A DNA stretch of 64,000 bases from SG8-39 sp041558415. Its GTDB lineage: Bacteria; Pseudomonadota; Gammaproteobacteria; Burkholderiales; SG8-39. A program made the position numbers and the translations under genes. Location: the NCBI GenBank assembly GCA_041558415.1, contig JBFFEY010000009.1, positions 1-64,000 of the forward strand, written 5' to 3'. Each line of letters begins with the position of its first letter. Position 1 is the first letter of the stretch. This document shows, in pieces, positions 18,981 through 27,337 of this stretch. Below the pieces are notes generated by a model. That model was not told where the DNA came from. It saw only the letters and a list, made by a program, of their open reading frames with translations, and made no database searches.

Positions 18981-20654
18981 TCAATGCGCACCACCCGGCG
19001 GCGTGCCGGTGCGCGACAGCCTCGGCGCCGCGAGCGGCGCAATTTCGACGTTTACGCAGGCTGGCTTGCCTGCGGCCAGCGCACGCTCGAGCGCCGCGCC
19101 GACCTCCGCCGCGCGGGTGACATGCTCGCCATGCCCGCCGAGCGCCGCCACCGCCAGATCGTAACGCGTCGGCTGCATCTCGCAGCCGACGGCGCGCGCC
19201 GGGCCGTAGCTGCGCAGCTGGATGAGATGTTCCGCGTTCCAGCGCGCGTCGTTGCCGAGGACGGCGACGAACGGCGCGCCGCAGCGCACCGCGGTTTCGA
19301 ATTCGGCGAGATAGAAGCCGGCCGAGCCGTCGCCGAGGGTGGCGATCACGGGCGCACCGGGATGCGCCAGGCTGGCGGCAATGGCGTACGGAATCGAGCC
19401 GCCGATGCCGCCGGCCGGGCCGTTGGTGATGCGCGTGGCGGCGCTGGCGCAGGCCTGCGCCCACTGCCCGAATTCGCCGCCATCGCAGACCAGCACCGCG
19501 TCCGGCCGCGCGGCGAGCGCCTGCTGCACGGCGCGTGCGACCGCCAGCGGATGCACGGCGCCCTCCGCCGACGGCGCCTGCGCCCACTCGGCCGGTCGCG
19601 CAGCCAGCGCCGCGTCGACCTGCTGCTTCCACCCCGCCTGCGCGGCGACGGGCGAAAAGCCGCGCCGCGCAGCCGAGATCAATGCCTCGGCCGCGGAGAA
19701 TGCATCGGCTTGCACCGCGTTCAGCAGGCGCGCGGCGTCGCCGATGGCGACCGCACTGCGGCGCAGCGCCTCGGCCTCGGGATCGACGTGAATGAAGCGG
19801 CAGTGCGCGCTGAACGCAGGCGGCTGGCCGAAACGCAGCGTGAAATCGAGCTTGCGCCCCAGCAACAGCACGAGGTCCGCCTCGGCCAGAAGATCGGGCA
19901 GCGCACCGAGCGAAGGATCGGCGATGCCACGCGGGCTTTCGCTGTGCACGACGGGAATCCCGGTCGCGGCGCAGAGCGCTTCGCGCAGCCGCTGGCCGCG
20001 TCCCGCCGCCATCGCCGGCGCGGCGACGATGAGCGGACGCGCCGCGCGCGCCAGCGCATCGAGAATCGCGCGCGCGGCTTCGTCGGCAAGCGGTTGCCCA
20101 AGCGCGTCGAACGCTGTCGCATGGGGCGGGGCGACCGCGGCGGCATCGAGCGTCGCCTCGAGCAGGTCGTACGGCAGGCTGACGTGCACCGGTCCAGGCC
20201 GCCCGGATTTGGCGATGCGGAAGGCGCGTGCGACGTCCTCGCCCAGCGTCGCGGCCTGTTCGGCCGTCCACGCCGCCTTGCACAGCGGTGCCGCCACCTC
20301 GGCCTGGCGCAGCTCCTGGAACGCATCACGGCCCAGCTGGCCGAGCGGCGCATGGCCGGAGAGCAGCACCAGCGGTGCTTCGGCGCCAAGCGCGTTGTAC
20401 AGCGCACCGACGCCGTTGGCATGGCCGGGTCCGGCAGTGAGCAGCGCCACGCCCGGTTCGCCCGTCAAGCGTCCCCAGGCGTCGGCCATGTGCACCGCGG
20501 CGCCCTCGTGACGCGTGTGCACAATGCCGAGCCGCGCGTCGACGGCGGCGTCGTACAGCACCATCACCTGGTTGCCCGAGAGCGAGAACAGCCGCTCGGC
20601 GCCGCCGCGCGCCAGGGCGCGCGCGACGAGATCCGCGCCGCGCAGCGTCGCCAT
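18981..20654 (-). CDS. ThDP-dependent enzyme of the acetolactate synthase/decarboxylase superfamily
   Basis: The 557-residue protein has the three-domain ThDP layout: Pyr domain with the activating Glu in TRHEGAAVHMADAWGR (near residue 50), a middle domain (about 190-330), and a PP domain with the GDG motif (LGDGSAGF near 443) ending in N (VLGNDARWN). Relatives include acetolactate synthase, oxalyl-CoA decarboxylase, benzoylformate decarboxylase and sulfoacetaldehyde acetyltransferase (Xsc). It is not clearly Xsc by its N-terminus. Operon position between suyB-like and FeS genes suggests a 2-oxo acid or aldehyde from the same pathway as substrate. Reaction unknown. Confidence 0.85.
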   Translation of the reverse strand: MATLRGADLVARALARGGAERLFSLSGNQVMVLYDAAVDARLGIVHTRHEGAAVHMADAWGRLTGEPGVALLTAGPGHANGVGALYNALGAEAPLVLLSGHAPLGQLGRDAFQELRQAEVAAPLCKAAWTAEQAATLGEDVARAFRIAKSGRPGPVHVSLPYDLLEATLDAAAVAPPHATAFDALGQPLADEAARAILDALARAARPLIVAAPAMAAGRGQRLREALCAATGIPVVHSESPRGIADPSLGALPDLLAEADLVLLLGRKLDFTLRFGQPPAFSAHCRFIHVDPEAEALRRSAVAIGDAARLLNAVQADAFSAAEALISAARRGFSPVAAQAGWKQQVDAALAARPAEWAQAPSAEGAVHPLAVARAVQQALAARPDAVLVCDGGEFGQWAQACASAATRITNGPAGGIGGSIPYAIAASLAHPGAPVIATLGDGSAGFYLAEFETAVRCGAPFVAVLGNDARWNAEHLIQLRSYGPARAVGCEMQPTRYDLAVAALGGHGEHVTRAAEVGAALERALAAGKPACVNVEIAPLAAPRLSRTGTPPGGAH

Positions 20655-20672
20655 GTCTCCGCGCCGCTCGGC

Positions 20673-21848
20673 TTACGCCGACTCGTACAGCCGCGTCAGC
20701 ACGAACTCGCGGTGGCCGAGCGCCTCGGCCGCGGTGAGCCGGCCGTTGGCCGTGCGCAGCATGCACGCGAGCAGCGCATCACCGGCCTGGTCGGGCGAGA
20801 GCTCCTTTCTCAGCAGCCCCGAGACGTCGACGTCGATGTGCTCGCCCATGGTGCGCACCGTGCGCGGGTTGGCGCACAGCTTGATCACCGGCAGGATCGG
20901 GTTGCCGATCACGTTGCCCTGCCCGGTCGGAAAGAAGTGCACCGCAAAGCCCGCCGCCGCGCACAGCGTCACCATCTCGGCGGCCGCCGAAGAGGAATCC
21001 ATGAACCACAGCCCCGGCCCGGTGGGCTCCTCGGCCTTGTCGAGCACGCCGTCGACCGCGCACTTGCGCCCGATCTTCTGGATGTTGCCGAGCGCCTTTT
21101 CCTCGATGGTGGTGAGCCCGCCGGCGATGTTGCCCTTGGTCGGCTGCGATTCCGACAGATCGCTCGTCTTGTGCCGGTCGATCACCGCCTGGTAGCGGTC
21201 GAACATGAACTGGAACTTCTTGCGCACCGCGTCGTTCTTGCAGCGCGCCGCCACCAGGTGCTCGCCGCCGGTGAGCTCGGTGGTCTCGCCGAAACACAGC
21301 GTCACGCCCTCGCCGTAGAGCTTGTCGAAGGCGTTGCCCACCGTCGGGTTGGCGCCGCAGCCCGAGGTGGTGTCCGATTCGCCGCACTTGGTCGAGACCC
21401 ACAGCTCCTTCAACGGGCGCTCTTCGCGGCGCAGCTCGCCCGCGGCCTGCACGAATGCCTTCGCCGCGCGCGAGGCGCGCTGGATCGTGTCCAGATCACC
21501 GTGCAGCTCGATGCCGAAGCCCGCCACCGGCTTGCCCGTCTTGGCGATGCCCTCGACCACCTTCTGCGTCCAGCCCTCCTCGATGCCGATCACCACCACC
21601 GCCGCCACGTTCGGGTTGCAGCCCGTGCCGATCAGCGTGCGAAAGTGCAGATCGAGATCGGCACCGAACTGCAGCCGGCCGTAGGGATGCGGCAGCGCCA
21701 GCGTGCCCTTGATGTTGTTCGCCACCGCCTCGGCGGCCGCGTTCGAGATGTCGTCGACCGGCAGGATGATGACGTGGTTGCGCACGCCCACCCGGCCGTT
21801 CTCGCGCCGGTAGCCCCAGAAACTGGCCTTCGAAAGATCCATTGCCAT
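20673..21848 (-). CDS. suyB: UxaA-family hydro-lyase, large subunit ((2R)-sulfolactate sulfo-lyase SuyB-like)
   Basis: The 391-residue protein belongs to the altronate/galactarate dehydratase family. It is the split large subunit form found in SuyAB, which cleaves (2R)-sulfolactate to pyruvate and sulfite. It opens with GYRRENGRVGVRNHVIILP and carries conserved Cys in GTGCNPNV, STKCGESDTTSGCGANP and FFPTGQGNVIGNP. Its small SAF-domain partner lies 12 bases upstream. Fused UxaA and GarD are about 500 residues long, so the 93 + 391 split favours SuyAB-type. A sugar-acid dehydratase role remains possible, but no sugar-acid genes are nearby. Confidence 0.8.
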   Translation of the reverse strand: MAMDLSKASFWGYRRENGRVGVRNHVIILPVDDISNAAAEAVANNIKGTLALPHPYGRLQFGADLDLHFRTLIGTGCNPNVAAVVVIGIEEGWTQKVVEGIAKTGKPVAGFGIELHGDLDTIQRASRAAKAFVQAAGELRREERPLKELWVSTKCGESDTTSGCGANPTVGNAFDKLYGEGVTLCFGETTELTGGEHLVAARCKNDAVRKKFQFMFDRYQAVIDRHKTSDLSESQPTKGNIAGGLTTIEEKALGNIQKIGRKCAVDGVLDKAEEPTGPGLWFMDSSSAAAEMVTLCAAAGFAVHFFPTGQGNVIGNPILPVIKLCANPRTVRTMGEHIDVDVSGLLRKELSPDQAGDALLACMLRTANGRLTAAEALGHREFVLTRLYESA

Positions 21849-21860
21849 GCCCCCCCCGGC

Positions 21861-22142
21861 CTACCAGCGCTTGGTCTTGACGTTGTGCACGTGCAGGTGC
21901 TCGCCCTGCTTGATCGGCGCCACCACCTTGCCAATGTCCACGCCGTACTTGATCACCGTGTCGCCCGGCTCGTAGTCCCTGAGCGCCACCTTGTGGCCGA
22001 TCGGCACGTCGCTCCTGGCCTGCACCTCGAGGTCCTTGTCGTCTTCCATGATCCAGCCGACCAGCTTCTGGCCCGCCTTCACCCCCTCGACGACCACCAC
22101 CCCCACGCCGTCGCCCTCCTCGTGCACCACAAAATGGATCAT
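21861..22142 (-). CDS. suyA: SAF-domain small subunit of UxaA-family lyase (SuyA-like)
   Basis: The 93-residue protein is a single SAF domain (HFVVHEEGDGVGVVVVEG, then RDYEPGDTVIKYGVDIGKV) ending in EHLHVHNVKTKRW, the conserved HVHN tail. It is the partner of the SuyB-like subunit directly downstream, as in bacterial sulfolactate sulfo-lyase. The start at 22142 (MIHFVVHE) was chosen over the longer frame because it matches the family. It is the first gene of the 12-gene unit; the 246 bases upstream hold no gene and should contain the promoter. Confidence 0.82.
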   Translation of the reverse strand: MIHFVVHEEGDGVGVVVVEGVKAGQKLVGWIMEDDKDLEVQARSDVPIGHKVALRDYEPGDTVIKYGVDIGKVVAPIKQGEHLHVHNVKTKRW

Positions 22143-22388
22143 CGCTCGCCCCGGCCTGCTTCCCGCTGTTCGAAGGGGCGCTATTATCCACCGCGGCGAG
22201 CCCGCGCGCGGCATTCGCCGCGCACGGTTTCGCTGCGTCGACCGTTAAGGCCTGCATGCCGACGCCACGCGAGTTCCTGCTGGCACTGGCTGCCGCCTCG
22301 CCGCTCGGCCTGCGCGCGACGCGCGCGCGTTTCGTCGTCGAGGACGGCACGCCGGGGGCGCGAAAGGCCTGAGCCGCAGCGCCCGCCC

Positions 22389-23498
22389 TCAGCCCTGCGC
22401 GCGCAGCCTGGCGAGCGCCGAGCCGTCGTCGATCGCCGTGCGCGCCACCTCGGCCGCCTCGCGCAGCGAGCGGGATTTGCCGAGGTGCCACAACACGAGC
22501 GCCGCGCCGTACACCAGCGCGTCGCGCGTCGGCCCCCTCTCCCCGGCGAGCGCATCCAGTCCCGCCTGCGCGGCGACCTTCGCCACCGCATTCGCATCGA
22601 TTTTCGCCTGCGCGCCTTCGCCCTCGCCGGCGAGCGCCGGCGGAATCTGCGGTGCCCGCAGCGTCTGCTCGATGCCGAGCTCCGCCGGCCGGAACTCCAC
22701 CGCGAACGGCTCGCCGCGGCCGACGCTGCGGAACACCTTGCCCCCCTGCGCCAGCGCGGGCACGACGCCGCCTTCCACCCCGCGCACCAGCAGCGCCGTG
22801 TCGTAACCCGCTTCCCGCGCAAGCAGCGCATAGACGCGCGGATAGGGCTTGTGCACGTAGCCGGTCACCAGGTGCGTCTTCCTGCGCCCCACCAGCGGCT
22901 GCGCCAGCACCTCGACGGTCGTGATCACCGGCCGCTTGACGATCAGCGTGCGCAGATCGGTAAGCGCGTTCAGCTTCGGGCAGAACACCGACTGGTCGAG
23001 ATACGCCCAGCCCGCGCGCGGATCGCCCAGTCGCGCCGCCGCCTCCTCCGGCGTGGCGTCGACCTTGAGGCCCGCGGCGTGCAGCACCTGACGGTGCGTC
23101 ACGCCGTATTTCGGCCCCATGCGCTCGACGCCGTGCGAGAACGCCGGCACGCCGCAGGCGGCGAGCAGCGCCGGCGTGAACGGCGCAGCGGGCAGGTTGC
23201 GGTTCATGCCGTCGTAGGGATCGGCGAGGTCGACGACCTCGTCCACCGGGGCGGTGACGCGCCGCGTCGCCTCGCGCACCGCGTCGAGCACGCCGCAGTT
23301 CTCCTCGTCGGTCTCGCGCTTCATGCGCAGCGCGATGAGGAAGATGCCGGCCTGCACCGGATCCACCGCGCCGTCGAGCACCGCGCGCATGCCGGCGCAG
23401 GCCTCCTCGCGCGAGATGTCCTTGGAGAGTTCCGGCCCGGTGGCGATGCGCCCGATGATCGAGCGCATCAGCGCCCGCGCCTGCACGGCCTCGCTCAC
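22389..23498 (-). CDS. TrpD2-like protein (anthranilate phosphoribosyltransferase-like, YbiB group)
   Basis: The 369-residue protein (GTG start) has the glycosyltransferase family 3 layout: an N-terminal helical domain followed by a large alpha/beta domain. It lacks the GTGGD and KHGN motifs of true TrpD; the matching places read DPYDGMNRN and SHGVERMGPKYG. Such TrpD2/YbiB proteins bind nucleic acid and do not make tryptophan. The start overlaps the stop of the upstream Rieske gene (GTGA). I have seen such genes described next to nitrite-assimilation genes, which fits the Rieske partner, but no nirB-like gene is here. Confidence 0.78.
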   Translation of the reverse strand: MSEAVQARALMRSIIGRIATGPELSKDISREEACAGMRAVLDGAVDPVQAGIFLIALRMKRETDEENCGVLDAVREATRRVTAPVDEVVDLADPYDGMNRNLPAAPFTPALLAACGVPAFSHGVERMGPKYGVTHRQVLHAAGLKVDATPEEAAARLGDPRAGWAYLDQSVFCPKLNALTDLRTLIVKRPVITTVEVLAQPLVGRRKTHLVTGYVHKPYPRVYALLAREAGYDTALLVRGVEGGVVPALAQGGKVFRSVGRGEPFAVEFRPAELGIEQTLRAPQIPPALAGEGEGAQAKIDANAVAKVAAQAGLDALAGERGPTRDALVYGAALVLWHLGKSRSLREAAEVARTAIDDGSALARLRAQG

Positions 23499-23824
23499 GC
23501 CTGCGTCCCCTCCGGGCAGGCGACGAGCAACCGCCCGCCCTCGACGCGCACGGCATAGCTGCGCAGGTTCTCCTCTGCCGGCTCCTCGAGCGCCGCGCCG
23601 GTGCGCAGGTCGAAGCGGCTGCCGTGCAGGGGGCAGCGCACCAGCGCGCCCTTCAGCACGCCGGAGGACAGCGAGGCGTCCTCGTGCGTGCAGCGGTCGT
23701 CGGTCGCGTAGTAGCGGCCCTCGACGTTGGCGATGAGCACGCGCCGTGCGCCGATCTCGACACAGCGCATGGTTCCGGCGCGCAGCGCATCCGCCGGCCC
23801 GGCATCGAAGAATTTTTCCGCCAT
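23495..23824 (-). CDS. Rieske [2Fe-2S] ferredoxin (NirD/biphenyl-dioxygenase-ferredoxin type)
   Basis: The 109-residue protein holds one Rieske domain with ligands in CTHEDA (about residue 44) and CPLHGSRFD (about 64), and no signal peptide, so it is a soluble cytoplasmic electron carrier. The start at 23824 (MAEKFFDAG) matches family length. It is translationally coupled to the TrpD2-like gene and divergent from a ferredoxin reductase gene 100 bases away, which could feed it electrons. NirD-like nitrite reductase small subunit is an alternative name. Confidence 0.87.
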   Translation of the reverse strand: MAEKFFDAGPADALRAGTMRCVEIGARRVLIANVEGRYYATDDRCTHEDASLSSGVLKGALVRCPLHGSRFDLRTGAALEEPAEENLRSYAVRVEGGRLLVACPEGTQA

Positions 23825-23924
23825 TCCCTGCTCGCTACGTGGCTGCGCCCGTCTGCGACGCCTCAAACCGCTTCGGCCGCTCGCAGGGGCGCAGGCCTAT
23901 GATAGATTGAAACGCGGAAGGCGC

Positions 23925-25352
23925 ATGCCTCGGCTCCTGACACTGTCCCGCGCGGCGCGCCTGGTCGGCGTGCGGCGCGGCGCGCTGCAAAGCAAAATCC
24001 GGAGCGGCGAACTGGCCGCCTTCGAGGGCAGGGTGTCGGCCGAGGACCTGCTGCGCGTCTACCCGCAGGCCGGGCTGGAGGACAATGCCGGGCTGGAGCG
24101 GTTCGACGCGATCAAGGACGCGGCCTTCACGCGACGCATGCGCGAGCGGCTGCTGCCTAGCGCACAGGTGCTCGTGGCGCGCCTCGCCGAGCTGAGCCGT
24201 GAGCGCGCCGAGGCGCAGGCCGCGCTCGAGCACTACCGCGCGATCGTGCTCGAACTGCAGGAAAAACTCGGCGCGACGCGCGACGCCGGAGCGGTGCTCG
24301 CCTGGCTCAGGCAGCGCCTCGAGCCCGCAGGGCAGGGCGAGCCGCCGCTGCTCGCGCAGGAGAGCTTGTTGAGAGTGGTCACGGCGCACGTACAGGTCCG
24401 GCCGAGCGGCCGGGAGTTCTTCGTCGACGGCAACGACAGCCTGCTGGAGGCCGCGCTGCGCGCCGGCCTGTCGCTCGACTACGGCTGCAGCATCGGCAGC
24501 TGCGGCAAATGCAAGGCGCGCGTCGTCTCCGGTCAGGTGCACCGCACGCAGCACTCCGACTACGCCCTCAGCGCGGCGGAGAAGAACGCGAATGTCGTGC
24601 TCATGTGCTGCCACACAGCGCTCAGCGACCTTGTCATCGAGGCGCGCGAGGCGCACGGCGCAGAAGACATGCCGCTGCAAAGCATCGATGCGCGCGTCAA
24701 GTCGGTCGGCGCGATCGCTGACGACATGCGGCTGCTGCATCTGCAGACGCCGCGCAGCAACCGGCTGCGCTTCCTCGCCGGACAGTCGGTGAGGCTTACG
24801 CTGCCCGACGGCAGCAGCGCCTCTCACCCGGTCGCGAGCTGCCCCTGCGACGAGCGCAACCTGCAGTTCCACATTCCGCATGACGCGGCCGACGGCTTCG
24901 CGGCGCAGGTGTTCGGCGGGCTGAAGCACGTCGAGGCGGTGCACATCGACGGTCCTCGCGGGACCTTCGTGCTCGACGAGGAATCGCCGCGACCGCTGGT
25001 GTTCGTCGCACGCGACACCGGCTTTGCGCCGGCCAAGAGTCTCATCGAGCACGCAATGGCGCTCGATAGCGCCGAGTCGCTCGTGTTGTACTGGATCGCG
25101 TCGGCCGGCCGCCACCACTATCTCGACAACCTGTGCCGCGCCTGGAGCGACGCGCTGGACGACTTCCGCTACGTGCCGCTCGTCGGCGAGGACGCGGGCG
25201 CGCTCGCGCGCATCGCACAGGACCACCCCAGGCTCGACGGGCACGACGTCTATGTCTCGGGGCCGCCGGACTGGGCGCAGGCGTTCGGCACGCAGCTCGT
25301 CGAGCGCGGACTGCCACGCGCCCAGCTCTTCGTCGAAGCGCGCGACGGCTGA
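23925..25352 (+). CDS. [2Fe-2S] ferredoxin:FAD/NAD reductase with an N-terminal HTH-like and coiled-coil region
   Basis: The 475-residue protein has three parts. Residues 1-45 resemble a MerR/excisionase-type helix-turn-helix (LSRAARLVGVRRGALQSKIRSGEL) and 60-135 are charged helices. Residues about 150-240 are a plant-type ferredoxin with ligands C188, C193, C196 and C228 or C229. Residues about 250-475 are a ferredoxin-NADP reductase-type module (SHPVASCP, FVARDTGFAPAKSLIE, VYVSGPPDWAQ). It resembles dioxygenase or glucoseen reductases. The HTH-like part is unusual and suggests redox-coupled regulation, but that is inference. It converges on the response regulator gene. Confidence 0.83.
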   Translation: MPRLLTLSRAARLVGVRRGALQSKIRSGELAAFEGRVSAEDLLRVYPQAGLEDNAGLERFDAIKDAAFTRRMRERLLPSAQVLVARLAELSRERAEAQAALEHYRAIVLELQEKLGATRDAGAVLAWLRQRLEPAGQGEPPLLAQESLLRVVTAHVQVRPSGREFFVDGNDSLLEAALRAGLSLDYGCSIGSCGKCKARVVSGQVHRTQHSDYALSAAEKNANVVLMCCHTALSDLVIEAREAHGAEDMPLQSIDARVKSVGAIADDMRLLHLQTPRSNRLRFLAGQSVRLTLPDGSSASHPVASCPCDERNLQFHIPHDAADGFAAQVFGGLKHVEAVHIDGPRGTFVLDEESPRPLVFVARDTGFAPAKSLIEHAMALDSAESLVLYWIASAGRHHYLDNLCRAWSDALDDFRYVPLVGEDAGALARIAQDHPRLDGHDVYVSGPPDWAQAFGTQLVERGLPRAQLFVEARDG

Positions 25353-25360
25353 GCGCCGCC

Positions 25361-26047
25361 TCAGCCGTCGCTCGCCCGGCCGCTGCTGCGCCGGCGCCGG
25401 CCCATGCCGTGCTCGACCGCCGCGACCGCGGCCTCGACGCGCGAGCGCAGGCCGAGCTTGCGCAGGATCGACTTGACGTGCAGCTTGACGGTGCCGGGTG
25501 TGATGTCGAGCGCCTGCGCGATCATCTTGTTGCTGTAGCCGCCGGCAACATACTCGAGGATCTCCAGCTCGCGCGGCGTGAGTTCGCCGAAGGGCGTCGT
25601 CGCACGCGGCGGCTGTGACTGCGGCGCGCCGGCATCCTCGCCGATCAGGCGCGCGAGCGCGCCGACCAGGTCGCGCGCCACCGTCTTCTCGCCCCCCAGC
25701 GCTGCCCGCAGCGCAGGTGCCAGCTCCTCCGGATCGATGTCCTTGAGCAGGTAGCCACGCGCGCCGGCACGCAGCGCCTCGCCGAGGTCGCTTTCCTCGC
25801 GGCTCATGGTGAGCATGACCACCGGGGTCTCGACGCCGCCGGCACGCAGCTGGCGCAGCGTCTCGATGCCGCTCATGCCCGGCATGCGCACGTCGAGCAG
25901 GATCACGTCGGCCTGCAGCTCGCGCGCGCGGCGCAGTCCCTCTTCGCCCGAACCGACCGAGGCGACGACCTGCACGCCGCGGCTGCGCAGCAGCTCCTCG
26001 ATGCCCTTGCGCACCAGCGCGTGGTCATCGATCAGGATGACGCGCAT
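25361..26047 (-). CDS. NarL/FixJ-type response regulator
   Basis: The 228-residue protein has a receiver domain (acidic D7 D8, phospho-acceptor Asp52 in ILLDVRMPGM, Lys in YLLKDIDP) and a C-terminal LuxR-type HTH (LTPRELEILEYVAGGYSNKMIAQAL). It starts one base after the sensor kinase stop and is its cognate regulator. The pair follows dsrR on the same strand with a gap of only 38 bases, so it may be transcribed with dsr and control sulfur oxidation. That link is inferred from position. Confidence 0.9.
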   Translation of the reverse strand: MRVILIDDHALVRKGIEELLRSRGVQVVASVGSGEEGLRRARELQADVILLDVRMPGMSGIETLRQLRAGGVETPVVMLTMSREESDLGEALRAGARGYLLKDIDPEELAPALRAALGGEKTVARDLVGALARLIGEDAGAPQSQPPRATTPFGELTPRELEILEYVAGGYSNKMIAQALDITPGTVKLHVKSILRKLGLRSRVEAAVAAVEHGMGRRRRSSGRASDG

Positions 26048-26048
26048 C

Positions 26049-27299
26049 TCAGGTGGCCGCGCCGCCGGGCGTGGCCGGTGGCGCATTGAAGATGATCACG
26101 ATGCGCGTCCCCTCGCCAGGCTCGCTTTCGATCACGAACTGGCCCGGCAGCTTCGCCGTGCGCTCGCGCATGATCTCCAGGCCGGCGTGCCCGCCGCCTC
26201 GCGGCTCGTGCTCGACCATGCCGAGGCCATCGTCCTCGATCAGCACGGTGTAAAGATCGCCCTCGTTGGCGAGCATGACGCGCACATTCTGCGCGCCGCT
26301 ATGCCGGCGGATGTTGGCGAGCGCCTCCTGAATGATGTAGTAAAGCTGGATCTCCTGCGCCGCGGCGAGCGGGAGCGTCGCGCAGTCGTTCTGGAAGAAG
26401 ACCGCGATGCCCGATTCGCGGCCGAAGCGCTCGAGCAGTTTCGCCACCGAGTCGGCGAGCCCGGCGCCCTCGATCTTCAGGCGGTAATCGGTGAGCAGGC
26501 TGCGCAGGTCCTTGTTCGCCTGCGCCATGGCGCGCTGCAGCGCCTTGACCTCGTACTGCGCGGCGCCGATGTCCCTGCGCGCGAGCGCCTCGCCGAGGAT
26601 CTTGAGCTGCAGCCGCATGCCGATCAGCGACTGCGCGAGCGAATCGTGCAGGTCGTTGCCGATCAGGTTGCGCTCCTCCATCACCGCGAGGCGTCGCGCC
26701 TCGCCCTCCAGGCGCGCCTTTTCGAAGGCGAGCCCGAGGTGCCGCGCGACGCTGATCAGCAGATCCTGCATGTCCTCGCCCATCGCCGCGAGCGGCCGGT
26801 CGAGAAACAGGTTGTACACGCCGAGCACGCGCCCCTGGTACTGCACCGGCACGACGACGAACTCTTCGCATTCGGGCTCGAGCATGGCGCAGCCGACGAC
26901 CTTCGCGCAGGATGCGCTGCCGCGCTGGATGCGCAGGCCGCCTTCGCGCGAGACCTGACCGCAGGCGCAGCGTTCGAGCGGCATCAGGCGGTCGCGCTCG
27001 GCGACTTCGGAGGTCAGCCCACGGCTCGCCAGCAGCCGCGTGTTGCCGTCGGACGTGGTGACGCGCACGCTCGCGGCACGCGCGTCGACCAACTCGATGA
27101 AGGTATCGAGGAACCCCTCCAGCTGCTGCTCGAGGCTGCCCGGCTGGCTCAGGCTCGAAGCCACCGCGTAGAGCACGTCGAGCGACTGGGTCTTGCGCGC
27201 GAGACGGACCGAGGGCGGCGCCGCGCGGGCGTGCGGAACAGGGGGCTCGGGCACGCTGCGATCCTCGTGTCTGCGGACGGGTCTGGCTCGACGGGACAT
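26049..27299 (-). CDS. Soluble NarX-type sensor histidine kinase with a Cys-rich GAF domain
   Basis: The 416-residue protein has no transmembrane segment. Residues about 50-195 form a GAF domain that carries five Cys within 34 residues (C111, C113, C131, C137, C144), a pattern fit to bind a metal or FeS cluster. A HisKA_3 domain follows with His218 (NDLHDSLAQSL), then an HATPase domain (QEALANIRRHSG, EDDGLGM, GHAGLEIMRERT). It should sense a cytoplasmic signal, possibly redox state, oxygen or a sulfur species, and phosphorylate the NarL-type regulator encoded next. It follows dsrR closely. Confidence 0.88.
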   Translation of the reverse strand: MSRRARPVRRHEDRSVPEPPVPHARAAPPSVRLARKTQSLDVLYAVASSLSQPGSLEQQLEGFLDTFIELVDARAASVRVTTSDGNTRLLASRGLTSEVAERDRLMPLERCACGQVSREGGLRIQRGSASCAKVVGCAMLEPECEEFVVVPVQYQGRVLGVYNLFLDRPLAAMGEDMQDLLISVARHLGLAFEKARLEGEARRLAVMEERNLIGNDLHDSLAQSLIGMRLQLKILGEALARRDIGAAQYEVKALQRAMAQANKDLRSLLTDYRLKIEGAGLADSVAKLLERFGRESGIAVFFQNDCATLPLAAAQEIQLYYIIQEALANIRRHSGAQNVRVMLANEGDLYTVLIEDDGLGMVEHEPRGGGHAGLEIMRERTAKLPGQFVIESEPGEGTRIVIIFNAPPATPGGAAT

Positions 27300-27337
27300 C
27301 GAGCCTAATCGCTCGCCGTAGCGGCGTCCAGTGGTCC

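Noticed and set aside
22257..22373. A 38-codon plus-strand frame (MPTPREFLLALAAASPLGL...) before suyA
   Set aside because: The start looks a little like a Tat signal, such as that of SoxB, but the rest has no match and there is no ribosome site. It is too short to call.
18984..23558. A 1524-residue plus-strand open frame
   Set aside because: It runs opposite five well-supported genes (ThDP enzyme, SuyB-like, SuyA-like, TrpD2-like, start of Rieske), has no domain, and has the His/Arg-rich composition of a GC-driven shadow.
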